NCBI RefSeq assembly: GCF_000485595.1
Contig: NW_014579209.1
Coordinates: forward strand, 1 to 30,099
Reading direction: 5' to 3'
Source of the DNA: Priapulus caudatus
Taxonomy: Eukaryota; Priapulida; Priapulimorpha; Priapulimorphida; Priapulidae
Length of the DNA: 30,099 nucleotides
Made by a program: the position numbers and the translations under genes
Shown here: positions 9,705 to 19,745 of the stretch, in pieces
How positions within the stretch are numbered: position 1 is the first letter of the stretch
Layout of the letters: the number at the start of each line of letters is the position of its first letter
The notes under the pieces: generated by a model
The model's input: the letters and a program-made list of their open reading frames with translations, nothing else
What the model was told of the DNA's origin: nothing
Database searches by the model: none

Positions 9705-9790
9705 CGGTGATCGATTATAATCGAAAGTCAGTCGTTTGCAGCAACCGACTAAGCGCTCGATTATGCAAATTAATAATCGATTATCACAAA
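9705..9790. promoter_or_regulatory. Cluster of octamer and homeodomain-like motifs upstream of the zinc-finger gene
   Basis: A perfect POU octamer ATGCAAAT lies beside several TAAT/ATTA cores, including CGATTATAATCG and ATAATCGATTAT, which are near-palindromic. The cluster is roughly 450-540 bp upstream of the zinc-finger start codon. Binding is an inference from motifs alone; such AT-rich matches are common by chance. Confidence 0.2.
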
Positions 9791-9799
9791 AAATTGTTA

Positions 9800-10340
9800 T
9801 TTTTTTCAATTCAGTAAAATTTGCAAAAATTCATGAAATGACACGTTATTTCATTTTTGTATTTATTTTGGTTACTTTACAGCTTCAAGACAGTAAATCT
9901 AAGCTACACGATACATAAGCATGTACAATACTGTTACATAGGTTTTAGAATATTGTAGGCCTATTATAAAAAATACTGTATTATATGATACAGTCGACCT
10001 CGCCTAAGTCGAATCCAACAGGACTGGAGGAAAAGCTTTGACTTATGCGGATTTTCACTTACGTGGAAGTCAAATTTTTTTCGACTTAAAGTAACTGCTT
10101 GTTTCTATTGCATCGTTGTGGTCGCGTGTAGGGGGCTTAGTACATGTATTGTGTTGATATTGATGTTTTCAATTACACTTCACGCTAGTGTTGCCTTTAT
10201 CGCAATGCGTGTTCATGTGTTTGGTTTGATAATGCAAGTCATGAGAATTAACACTGACGTGTAATAATAAACGTATAAAGAAACACACGTAATGTACATC
10301 AGTAAAATCAGCGTACTTTCTCGTTGTGCGCTAATCAGAC
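9800..10340. other. No supported gene
   Basis: AT-rich stretch. Around 10000-10095 there are inverted blocks with CTAAGTCGAA and TTCGACTTAA about 70 bp apart, reminiscent of a degraded repeat. No coding signal. Confidence 0.4.
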
Positions 10341-10346
10341 TAATAC

Positions 10347-10398
10347 ATAGACCCTGGATAACTTCCCCTGCCTCACAAAGAGATGAAGTCAGATTCAT
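10347..10398 (-). repeat. 52-bp direct repeat, copy 2
   Basis: Second copy of the segment at 9397-9448. The minus-strand reading again starts MNLTSSLCEAGEVI and continues in a 61-codon ORF ending at 10213 with an unrelated, hydrophobic tail. No family recognised; probably a dispersed fragment or duplicated leader. Confidence 0.85.
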
Positions 10399-10479
10399 GG
10401 ACTAACACTAAAATGACACTAAAACATCACGAACTAGAGCACTCGGAGAGCACAGACCTTTGCCAAGGCAGCTGAATTC

Positions 10480-11004
10480 TCTCAATGTGAAATTTTTTAT
10501 TAATTAATTAATTAATTAAGTGGAAAATTTAATTAAATAATTAAATAATTAAATAATTAATTGGATCCGGATCACCACAAAAATGTAATCAATTCTAAGT
10601 TACCCCATTTCTGACCTATCCTGGAAATTTTATTAATTAATTAATTAGTTAATTAATTAATTGATCCGGATCACCCCAAAATGTAATCAATTCTAAGTTA
10701 CCCCATTTCTGACCTATCCTGAAAATTTTATTAATGAATGAATGAATGAATGAATTAATTGGATCCGGATCACCACCAAAATCTCAGCAATTCTAAGTTA
10801 GCCCATTTCTGACGTATCCTGAAAATTTTATGACAATCCGTCCATAACTTTTTCAGTTAGGCTTAACGTGTATGATACAGGCGGTTCCGGAGCGGCGGCA
10901 GAGCGAGCGAGCGTACACAAACCCACAAACCCACAAACCAACACTCAAACACACGCCGGTGAAAACATAACCTCCGCCAAGCCCCTGGCGGAGGTAATAA
11001 TACT
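10480..11004 (-). mobile_element. Dispersed repeat with three 99-bp units and a GGCGGAGGT end
   Basis: On the minus strand it begins with a CCTCCGCCA...TGGCGGAGG hairpin, then ATGTTTTCACCGG, GTTTG repeats, AAAAGTTATGGACGG and TTTTCAGGA. From memory, elements of this layout are widespread in fish and marine invertebrates; the exact family is not named here. It ends in three 99-bp units (GATCC at 10564, 10663, 10762), each with CAATTCTAAGTTA and TTTCTGACCTATCCTG. The units are separated by tetranucleotide tracts that differ between junctions (AATT-rich, then GAAT). Confidence 0.7.
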
Positions 11005-11056
11005 CCACACGAAACATGAGTACACTCGTTCGAACAATCAAAACGCACGTCCGTGG

Positions 11057-11076
11057 ATCACGAGTATACTCGTGAT
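11057..11076. repeat. 20-bp perfect palindrome
   Basis: ATCACGAGTATACTCGTGAT is perfectly self-complementary with no loop. It could be a dimer-binding site or a small repeat core; context does not decide. Confidence 0.5.
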
Positions 11077-11099
11077 AACATTGTCAAGTAGACTGCCGC

Positions 11100-11720
11100 T
11101 CAACTATAGTTTAATAGATGCCCTCGATGCAAAAACAGACTTTTGCGTAAGTGCTATTGACATTGTATTCCCAATGTACAGAATCTCATGCAGAGAATGA
11201 AGTTCATATATGATTTAACGCCCGTATGCGTTGTTCAAGTAAGTTTTACTTGCAAAAATTCACTGCGAAATTTAAGTCTTCCACGATCACACAAGTACCA
11301 TCAAACACAGTTCAGTCCTTTCTTAACGGTCAACAAATCAATGTTTAACCCTCCTCTTGAAGGTCAAAATGTCACCAGACACTTACTCTTTGCACATCAG
11401 TGCAAAGTACATATTATGGTCCTTTCAATAAAGTCATGAAAATGGTAGGTCAGTGCTGAAACAAAAAAGTTCCCCCTCCATTGACACATCGTCACCTTTG
11501 ACTCTTGACCCCAGATTCGACACGCCAAGTCCTATTCGTGCCCCCCCCCCCTACGTCCCAATTATCAAGACCGTACGTCAAGTGGTTTAGATTTGTGCCA
11601 TACTGTTGACGGACGCACGGACGGAAAACGTCCGTTTCTACAAGCTGCATCTGACTATGTCCGATGAGCTAAAAACACACACAAACTGGTCTAGCCTGAG
11701 TGACCATACTGGTGGTGTAG
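11100..11720. other. No supported gene
   Basis: Small ORFs only, up to 83 codons. A C-run followed by ACGTCCCAATTATCAA (about 11540-11575) recurs near 20300, marking a short dispersed repeat. Confidence 0.4.
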
Positions 11721-11725
11721 CTCCT

Positions 11726-11828
11726 GGCTATCAGTCTCAGATGGCTAGGTAAGCTACACGAAGCCGCACGCATAACACACGATTTTAATATATTTAAAAC
11801 TTTTGTAATCAATAAACTTTAGATGATT
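11726..11828 (+). repeat. ~105-bp direct repeat, left copy
   Basis: Shares GTCTCAGATGGCTAGGT, TTTTAATATATTTAAAA and TTTGTAATCAATAAACTTTA with 12596-12693. Contains AATAAA. The pair encloses ~770 bp holding GC-rich repeat pieces and a strong hairpin, so it may mark a duplicated element end. Confidence 0.8.
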
Positions 11829-12107
11829 AATTATTAATTACAGATTAGTTACCCATACGATATAGCCAGGAGTAAATAATAATGAAGGAGCAGGGTTTCT
11901 TTTGGGGGAAAATTAGGCAACAGAGGTAATGGCCGGTTTGGGGGAAAAACTCGCATAATGGAATCAAAGGCGTGTTTGCGGGTCTTGATGACCTAGCAAA
12001 GCGAGCACCGCAAGAGCTTGCCGACCTAGGGGGGTCCGGGGGCATGCTCCCCTGAAATTTTTGACAAAATGGTGCAATTTGGTGCATACTAAGCTATTCT
12101 GAACACA

Positions 12108-12212
12108 TTGTAACATTTCATATTAATAGTTTATTTGTTTCTTTTGACAACTTGAATCTCTTTTTCAAATTGTCAAAAGAAACAAATAAACTATTAATAT
12201 GAAATGATACAA
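12108..12212. repeat. Near-perfect long hairpin
   Basis: Arms 12114-12150 and 12170-12206 are exact 37-bp reverse complements (containing AATAGTTTATTTGTTTCTTT). The pairing extends outward to 12108/12212 past one mismatch and inward past one mismatch by five pairs, leaving a 7-base loop (12157-12163). That gives a ~48-bp stem. It may be a palindromic MITE or a hairpin RNA precursor. No target duplication was found. Confidence 0.9.
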
Positions 12213-12595
12213 GTATTCACATTAAATTGTAATACCGTCATGAAATGAATAGCCACGAATGTGGATTCTGCAGGCAGACGCGGGGGGAGAGAGGTAGAGG
12301 GGGGTTCTGGGGGTCTCCTCCAGCAAAATTGTAAAATTTTGAATGTCTTAGACTGCATTTGAGGCACCCTGAAACTAAAATTTCACCTTTTAGTTTAAAT
12401 CTTACTCTGTTAGCAGACCTACCAAGTCTCACGCATTTCGCGGGAGACTCACGTATCTGGCTGAGCTAGTAAACCATAGATATATATACAAACACATCTG
12501 TGGCTAAACGCACGCGACGAATGCGCACGCAAACCAGCCCGCACACGGTGCACATTCGGCGCTGAGCGACACCCCTGTTACCCACGTGTGTGGTT

Positions 12596-12693
12596 GGTTA
12601 TCTGTCTCAGATGGCTAGGTCAGCTACACTAAAGCCACATCATACGATTTTTAATATATTTAAAATTTTGTAATCAATAAACTTTAGATGATA
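12596..12693 (+). repeat. ~105-bp direct repeat, right copy
   Basis: Partner of 11726-11828 in the same orientation, ending in the same AATAAACTTTAGATGAT block. Confidence 0.8.
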
Positions 12694-12699
12694 AATCAG

Positions 12700-13850
12700 C
12701 CCTCGACACTAACGGTTGGCATATTGCCAAGACAAATTAAAGTCTATGTCGGACAAGTTATTCTCTTGGCTAGTTGCCCGATTGGACAACTGAATGAAAG
12801 TGTCAATGACACTGTAGCTCACCACAAAAAAGGACACAAATGAGTGAGTAAGAAGAAGTCAGTTAATTGTAGCAACCATCGACGTACATTATAGAAACGA
12901 TTGCCATCTGTATATTGCAATAATAATTTATAAACCAAAATAAATCACAATTTGTGACTGTAGATGGCGCTACACCCGCTTTGTAGCGATGGTGTTCGAA
13001 ATAAACAGGTTATGCTGCGTTCCGACATGTTTTGTAAATCTTTACTCTAATATAGACGTTTTATCGGCAAGGTGGAGAGGAAATACCAATTTGCATTAAA
13101 GATATTGTCAATGAAATCTTGTAAAACGAACCAGACGAGTGTGACACCACAGACTGTTTGTCTATATAATATGCTATATAACTGCCAAACCCTACCTAAT
13201 TTGCATAATTTTTTTTTAAATATCAAAACCCCTAGCCCTTATCATTCACAGACCAAATGAGCAAAATCCATTGAACCTGAACTGACTAATGGCAATTCCC
13301 ATTTTTGCCAAATAATTGCCGTGGCTCGAAAGTACGTTGACTAGCGTGCTTCAAAACAGGACGTTTAAAGGACCAGGGTCGTCATTTGCTGTTAACTAAA
13401 TTGTGTAAGTTATGATTTTGGACCGCATGATGGAGCCACTATGCAGTTTTCAAATACACCGCTGTCAGACGATGGCGCTCTACTGCGCATCGGCTGCGCA
13501 CTGTTGTTGCCATGGCCCATGGGAACTCGTGGCGTGCACTTACAAACAACTTACAAACCATATAGGCCTAGGCATGGATGGATGAGGAAACATCGATTTT
13601 GGCATGCTATTGCCCAATAATTTGTAACCGTGCAAAGGGAACGCGGGCTATAGTTATTAGTTAATACTAGAGGCTAGAGCTATGCCACAAACAAGAAGAC
13701 CTCTTCTGCAAGTTTGAGCCACGATCGTGACGTTGGACTCGACGACAGTGAAGACGACGTCGACGAAGCGGTATGCCACTAATGCTTATAACTAAGTAAT
13801 ATAACTTATAAGTTATAACTTATAGACTTATAGCCGTATAGGGTCTATGT
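12700..13850. other. No supported gene; one MITE-type terminus
   Basis: TTAAAGGACCAGGGTC at 13365-13380 reappears inverted at 28766-28781. TAGATGGCGCTACA near 12960 and GATGGCGCTCTACTGCG near 13464 are CTCF-like or repeat-linked motifs. Around 13790-13835 is a self-complementary ACTTATAAGTTATAAC block. No coding sequence is supported. Confidence 0.4.
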
Positions 13851-13851
13851 C

Positions 13852-14096
13852 CCACAGGGTACTATCGGAGGGTACCCTGTCCCTGGGGTACGTACGGTTC
13901 GATATATCCGAACGTACCCTAGCTGGTAACTATCTGATAGTGATATGGTTAGGGTTAGGGGAGTAGGCGTAGGCGACTCCCTAGACTCGTTAGTGTAGTA
14001 GGTGAGGTATGGTCCGGCATATTGGATAGTACCAGGGTACGTTCCGATATATATCGAATTGTACGGCGTACCCAGGGTACCCTCCGATACCCTGGG
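13852..14096. mobile_element. Inverted repeat with ~65-bp arms
   Basis: The left arm 13852-13920 and right arm 14034-14096 share, inverted, ATCGGAGGGTACCCTG and CGAACGTACCCT/AGGGTACGTTCCG with a TCGATATAT core. The 110-bp spacer holds GGTTAGGGTTAGGGG, a two-unit telomere-like motif. It fits a small palindromic element; no target duplication was found. Confidence 0.6.
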
Positions 14097-14660
14097 GGAC
14101 CCTCAGCGCCACTATTGTAATGACTAATGTACTTTATTTTTATTACAAAGATAGTTATATTATATTTAAGTCCAGAATAGAAATTAACTTTTTATCAAGG
14201 AGTCCAGTGGATCCTTGCCCTGAAAAGAAGAGTCCACAGTCTGATGAGTGATTTTCAAAGCTAATACTAAAAGTAATAGTAAAGATAACAATTACGCATG
14301 TTTTTAATCTTGTTTTGCTTGCATGACTACGGCAGTACGGCTATGTATCACCATATCACAGCATATCTCATTATCTGCCATCTCCTCTACCGGGGAGGGT
14401 TTCACTTGCGTTCTCCCCTCCTAAGTGCCCGTCACCATAAACGGCTCTATAGTCTAGAAGACACGTCACACAATACTTCATGTCTACAATACAATACACA
14501 ATGGGTCACAGTGCTCGAAATAAGAAAAAAAATGTTGTGTCCTGCGGACAACCCAGGCATCAAATCGGGTTGTCCGCAACAATTTCTGGTTGCCCCAAAA
14601 AAATATCCCAAATCTCCTATTTTCAATCACATAATAATATGGTCAGAAAACACCCAAAAA

Positions 14661-14782
14661 CACTGGTGTAGCCAGGATTTTTTAACAAGGGGGCAAAAAC
14701 AGCGAACTGCGCAAAACTAGTGGCATGACTTAATATTTTAATGGCTCCTCCGCCTTCCTCTTCCACACCCTACGGCTCCTCT
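14661..14782 (+). mobile_element. hAT-like MITE fragment, copy 2
   Basis: Similar to 4642-4760 along about 120 bp (CTGGTGTAGCCAGGATTTTT start, shared interior). It lies inside the larger 14509-15433 structure. Confidence 0.55.
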
Positions 14783-14870
14783 ACCGTTCTCTGCAATCTT
14801 TGTTTTGGGTGTCATGCGAAAAGGCGACATTTTTGTTCATTGTTCTCTGCTCCCAAGATATGTAATTGTT

Positions 14871-15000
14871 CAGTGGCGGATCTAGGATTCAAGGAGGAGG
14901 GGCGTTAAAACAAGCGGGGGTATGGGCGTCCTCCCCAGGAAAAATTTTGAAAATGTAGATCGCAGGAGATGGTATTTGCGGCACTTTTGAGTACATGTTA
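14871..15000 (+). mobile_element. Left end of a CAGTGGCGGATCTAGG-type element
   Basis: CAGTGGCGGATCTAGG followed by a G-rich GGAGGAGGGGCG stretch and GGGCGTCCTCCCC is a common start for hAT-related MITEs. GGGGGTCC/CCCCT-type text near 12030 and 12300 looks like relatives. The right boundary is not determined. Confidence 0.4.
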
Positions 15001-15524
15001 CAGCCTTCATTCTGACTACGACAATTCTCTTTTTTAATTTCAGATCAACATGAATCCCCACTGTTGTTTGTTGTTGCAATGGCAAAGGCCATCGGAAATT
15101 CAAAATAATAATGCGAAAAAAAAAACCAAATTGTAGGGGTGAACTTGCTGATTTGCTGGTTCCAAATCAAGTTCTCCTCTCATAAATCAGAAAACCTGAC
15201 ATATACCAGTGTTGGAAATAGCAGCTGGTATGCGTCGCTTTCCCACACCATAGATTAATGGCGGCCGCCAGCTATAAGTGCTCTTGGAGAACCCCTGAGG
15301 AAAACATAAATAACGGCGTTTTTCGTCACATTTTTCTTGGTTGTCCACCGGACAATGTCTCAGACTGGTTAGCGTTGTCCGGCGCAAATTCTGGTTGTCT
15401 CGGACAACCGGACAACGCTTATTTCGAGCACTGGGTCATGTCTTCATGTGTAACATGGAAATAGCAGAATGTAGATATAATATATATAGAAGCCATGTAG
15501 CTATTATTATGTTACGACGACGAT

Positions 15525-16648
15525 GACACAAAATATGTTAATGATGCTGGCAACCTAATAAAAGGAATAGGGTCGCCACTCCTTAATCAAGCAGTGCGAG
15601 CAAACAGCGCGATGCGAGTACGGACAAAGCGGGGAAGCCAAAGAACAGTAAAACCATGAGTACGAAAAATGTGGAAATGCAAGTGTGATTGAGCTCGACG
15701 GTCGTCGATATAAGTAGGTGACGTTTGGTTAGGATCGGGGAGACATGCGTTGAGGCAAACTGAGCGCGCACGACAGTCTCTTCTATGAGAAGAATATAGT
15801 TTGTTGTTTGTGGCAAACTGCTTTTCTCGTTGTATATCTCTGTGGACATCTCTACAAATTGCACCCGAACACGTAACTTCCACCTTACACATGATCCGCA
15901 ATACGACATCACCTAGCTATGAACAGTGTCACAGTATATGACAATCGGGCCCATACATCAATCGACACCGTGCCTCACCATAGTCACTGTCACATCTTAC
16001 ACGCTAGCATGCGCGCACAATGCTCGACATTGCACGGCATGTTCGGGCACGTTTTAGGACATTTTGCTGAGGAAAATGCCGTAATTCCGGAAGCGGCCGT
16101 GTTCTGCATCGAACTAGTTAATAGTTGCCGCAGAATTTGCAGGGAGATCACACAGGACTCCTGCCATACGCCAAATAAGGGAGTATTTGACTCCGGACTT
16201 CGCGTAATTTCACACCCTGAGTGAAGGCAGGACGAGCCGAGGTGAATTTTTTTCGCGGATCACAAACGTGGTGAGCGAAAAATATTGTTGACTCGTGTTG
16301 CCCCTAGCTTTAAGCCGAAAGGCGAGACGAATTAAACTTTTTTATTTTTAACTTAGGTCGCCAGAAGTGGGCATACGAGCGGATGTTATCGGGCGACCTG
16401 TTTACAGCATAGTTAGTAGAGGGGAATCCCCTCTACTAACTATGGTTCGCAGCGCGGCGCGAAAATGTCAAACATGTTTGATCGAGATCCAGCGATCCTG
16501 CGGAAATTATTCGCTCGTGTGTCCGTGCATTGACCCACCTTGAATGTTCCCCCTTTTCTTACATCTCGGGTTCTTCGTGTGCTCCATGAAGGGGTGGCGA
16601 CCCTGCTATTTCTATTCGGTCTCCAGGCTCGTTAACATATTTTGTGTT
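15525..16648. mobile_element. ~1.1-kb element with ~65-bp imperfect inverted ends
   Basis: The left end (15525-15590) and right end (16583-16648) match inverted: ACACAAAATATGTTAA, then CTGG and ACC blocks, then GGGTCGCCAC followed by CCTT. Overall about three quarters of positions agree by eye. The inside has a 37-bp palindrome and a GGTCGCC/GGCGACC hairpin (16355-16399). Internal ORFs (15583-15912 minus, 15919-16224 plus, about 100 codons each) show no known domain. Most likely a non-autonomous DNA element. Confidence 0.55.
16408..16444. repeat. 37-bp perfect palindrome
   Basis: Two exact 18-base arms (CATAGTTAGTAGAGGGGA and its complement) flank a single central A. It lies in the right third of the ~1.1-kb TIR element. 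It would extrude readily as a cruciform. Confidence 0.9.
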
Positions 16649-16840
16649 TCTATGAACATCATTTCGTATATATTATGTTTCTAGGAATGTGTGTTGCAGC
16701 GCAGTATTTGAACGGGCATTGCGGTGAAATTCTTAGGTCAAAACAATTCTTAGGTGCTGGTAGATCTAGTAAAGACAATTTTTATTAAGCATCATTTTTT
16801 TATTATTATAACGGCCCAAGCACCTGTGCGTATGAGCCAT

Positions 16841-17820
16841 CCAGATGAGACGGGATACTAGAGAAGCGTTGCGAGAAGAAGGTGTTGACCCGAAGTGCTG
16901 AGCGCAGATCTTGCGCGTAGTTCGCGCAAGCGCACGCGACCGCGGGAACGTCCTACGACAGTATGCAGCGCTGGCAGCTTGGCATCCGTGCGCCGAATGC
17001 TTACGCGGCGCCACGCATCCATAGCTGCCAGCGAACAGTCCACAATTTTAGTGGGGACACAGAGGGCAGACATTTGGGACGTGACAGTGTTCACTTGTTA
17101 TAAAAACATAATGTCTCTGTTCGTAACCTAGCTGTGTCGACGCAATCACAGAAAGACTGACAAAATTTCGCGTTCCGAACCTTCCAGTAATGGAAATGGG
17201 CTGCAAGGACAGGCTATATAGACTGGGACTCTACCCACCTCGATTACCATCGAGTAACTAAGCTAAGCCGAGAGGTTGGAAGCGAGTGCCAGTCTATGGG
17301 CTATAGGCGGCGCGCAGCGGCGCACTGCTTTCCAACTCCCGTACGAGCCTCGCCATTGGAACGTTGCAAAAACGTTGCAGTTGTGCGGCTACAGCCATTT
17401 CCAGTACTGGGCAAGGTTCGCGAACGCGAGAATTTCGTCAGTCTTTGTGTGATTTCGCATGACACAGCTCGGTTACGAACAGAGACATTATGTTTTTATA
17501 ACAAGTGAATACTGTTGTTCAAGGAGAAAAAAGATTGGAAGCGCTGTTGAATTTGATTCGTGCTGTGAAAGTTTCAAATGAAGTGAGCGTCGAGGCGAAT
17601 TTTGCAGCACGCTTTCCTACCTGCTATATATATTAGTGTAAGCGTGCAACAGTCGCGCCGCGAGAGCAATGGCAGCCGGCAGCGTACGTTGGACGTAGGA
17701 TTTCGACGGAATTTACAGGAAACGCGGCCAATAATAGTCAAGAGAGTAGGCCTATGCTATAGAAACATGAAGAAGTTGGTAGTAAATAGATTTCGTATTT
17801 AGTTAGCATATATTTTATTA
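16841..17820 (+). mobile_element. Dispersed repeat copy A, with inverted interior
   Basis: The outer parts match copy B (20371-21092) in the same orientation: GGATACTAGA, GCGCAGATCTT, ACGACAGTATGCAGC, AGCGAACAGTCC, CAGTGTTCACTTGTT at the left and AGAGAGTAGGCC, TTTCGTATTTA at the right. The interior is flanked by ~125-bp inverted arms (17085-17209 and 17394-17514). The block between them (for example 17236-17270) matches copy B only when reverse complemented. No ORF with a domain is seen. Family unknown. Confidence 0.75.
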
Positions 17821-18015
17821 TATTAGTAGGAGTACTAGTATTAGTAACACTAACAGGAGTCGCTCATTATTAATATTAGTAACTACTAGTACCGGTAACA
17901 CAGTTTGTCATTATTACTCCTGGTAGTAACTAGTACTAGTACTAGTATACTCGTACTCTGTAGTAGTCCTGGTACTTAGTAGTACTACTACTAGTAGTAC
18001 TTACTAGTAATTATT
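17821..18015. repeat. Degenerate AGT/ACT-rich tract
   Basis: Repeated ACTAGT, TAGTACT and TAGTAACA motifs in both orientations over ~195 bp, self-complementary in many places (for example TAGTACTACTACTAGTAGTA). Low-complexity sequence without coding signal. Confidence 0.7.
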
Positions 18016-18059
18016 GTAAACATGTACTTCTAGTAATAGAAGTATTCGTAGGTGTGGAT

Positions 18060-18850
18060 ACAATTTGATGCTCGCATTGGGATGTGTTAAATATCATATA
18101 TATATATAGCCTAGGTGCCTGTAGAATCACGAGTACGCAGGCACATTGGTTTTATTGGGACTCATGTTCTCTATCCTTGGCCGTCCGAGTCGGGTCGCAA
18201 CTCCGGAATTTCACGTGAATTCTACGGAACACTTACAGTTCAAGCTTCCACTGCTTCACAGTTTAGGCACTTCTCCCCATGTTGAAATCTTTAGTTGATG
18301 AGGAGTGTAACTATGCAGAGATACCAATAGCAGATAAGAGTGACAATGAAAGCTAACTGTAAACGCTGGATTGATACGACAATAGCGAAGACATGTTCAT
18401 TTGTTCCTCTATATCGGATCTTCCAAGCTCACCAGGTCAACGCTACAGATTAAGCGCGGTACTATATTGTTACAATGTCAACAAAAAACTCCGTTATTAC
18501 ACAAAGGAAAGCGGCCCTAGTAGCCTACAAAAATTTGGGAGCTTTTCTAGCCGTCTCTACCTAACTGGGTAGTGCGAGTCCCTCGTGCAATGGGCAGAAC
18601 TGCAAGATTAGAGCGAAAAGCGCTTAACCCTAACCCTAGGAGAAGCGACCGGAGTATACTGGCGTTGAGAAGAGGCAGCGAAATTGCAAAAGTGGCGCTA
18701 CGCGCTGCGCGTTTGAGCGCTTCGCGCGGATATCCGGCTGCAGATCGTCTAGTTATATCAGTCAGAGCAGTTGTATCACTCGCATCCTTTATGGCTAATG
18801 CTCCATTAGGAGCTCGTTCCAACTTAATGTCATTACTATCGTGTTATATA
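18060..18850. other. No supported gene
   Basis: Two ORFs of about 91 and 99 codons overlap on opposite strands at 18547-18871, with no domain. CTTAACCCTAACCCTAGG near 18625 is a short telomere-like motif. Nothing else is recognised. Confidence 0.4.
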
Positions 18851-18852
18851 AG

Positions 18853-18925
18853 AGATATCAAGGGGGGGTAGATATTAAATAGATATCAATGGGGGGTTAG
18901 ATACAAAATAGATATCAATGGGATA
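18853..18925 (+). repeat. ~29-bp tandem repeat
   Basis: AGATATCAA followed by G-runs and TAGATA...AAAT recurs at 18853, 18881 and 18910, about 28-29 bp apart. Confidence 0.8.
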
Positions 18926-18960
18926 TGAAAGTCGGCGCTTCATTTGAGTCTGATCGCCTT

Positions 18961-19115
18961 CGCTCGCCTTTGCTTCTCGAGCAAGCAAAATACAAAGTGG
19001 GGCATCTTCGCTTCGTTTCGCTTGCCTTCGCTGCTCGAGCAAGCGAAATACAGAGCGGGGGCATGTTTGCTTATTTTCGCTCCCCTTTGCTGCTCGAGCA
19101 AGCGAAATACAGAGC
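18961..19115 (+). repeat. 58-59-bp minisatellite, about 2.6 units
   Basis: Units start at 18961, 19019 and 19078, each with CGCT..CCTT.GCT.CTCGAGCAAGC and AAATACA. The minus-strand reading gives repeated LLEQ-type peptides, which are only the repeat translated. Confidence 0.85.
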
Positions 19116-19330
19116 ACGCACGCACGTGTACGTGCACACGCAAGCACGCACGCACGTGTACGTGCACACGCACGTACGTGTACGTGCACACACACGCACG
19201 CACGTGCACATGCACGCACGCACGCACGTGTACGTGCGACACGCACGCACGCACGGCACGTGTGTACACACGCACGCAACGCACGACACGTGTACGGTGC
19301 ACACACCACGCAGCGCACTGCATGTGTACG
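19112..19330. repeat. ACGC / CACGTG array 1
   Basis: Irregular array of ACGC with repeated GCACGTGTACGTGC blocks, each containing the E-box core CACGTG. Alternating purine-pyrimidine sequence is prone to Z-DNA. The same block dominates 21390-21990. Confidence 0.85.
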
Positions 19331-19479
19331 TGTCGCTGCTTTCAGAGTGTTGAACGCAAATCATACAAGAGAAAATGAGGACACTATCACATCCCCCCCC
19401 CCCCAGCACTCATGTAGACAGAGCTAGTTCGTACCGAAGATTACAAATATTTACGCACACGCGCGCGATCTCGCACGCA

Positions 19480-19745
19480 CGAACATACACACACACACAT
19501 ACACACACACACACGCACACGCACACGCACGCGCACGTACACACACCACGACGCACGCACGCACGCACGCACTGCGCGCGCCGGCGCGGCGCACACACAC
19601 ACACAACACACACACACAACACACACACACACGCACACGCACACGCACACGCACACGCACACGCACACATACACACACATACACACACATGCACACACAT
19701 ACACACACATACACACACATGCACACACATACACACGTACATACA
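19480..19745. repeat. CA microsatellite with CG and TACA interruptions
   Basis: (CA)n, (ACGC)n and (ACACACAT)n blocks follow one another, with a GCGCGCGCCGGCGCGGCGC island near 19575. ORFs across it are low complexity. Confidence 0.95.

Larger units (their letters stand above)
14509..15433. mobile_element. hAT-like element with 16-bp perfect terminal inverted repeats
   Basis: CAGTGCTCGAAATAAG at 14509-14524 is matched exactly, inverted, at 15418-15433. Both subterminal zones carry several GTTGTCCG/CGGACAAC motifs, including a hairpin at 14544-14578, as expected of transposase-binding repeats. GGTCA directly flanks both ends (14504-14508 and 15434-15438), a possible 5-bp target duplication; hAT elements normally make 8 bp. 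There is no transposase ORF. Two other MITE-like ends (14661, 14871) lie inside, implying nested insertion. Two separate insertions facing each other are the alternative. Confidence 0.6.

Noticed and set aside
10480-11004. CRISPR-like array of 99-bp units
   Set aside because: Only three units, spacers are tetranucleotide microsatellites, and the context is eukaryotic.
15583-16224. 109- and 101-codon ORFs inside the 1.1-kb TIR element
   Set aside because: Opposite strands, no domain, no transposase motif; the minus-strand one ends within the inverted end itself.
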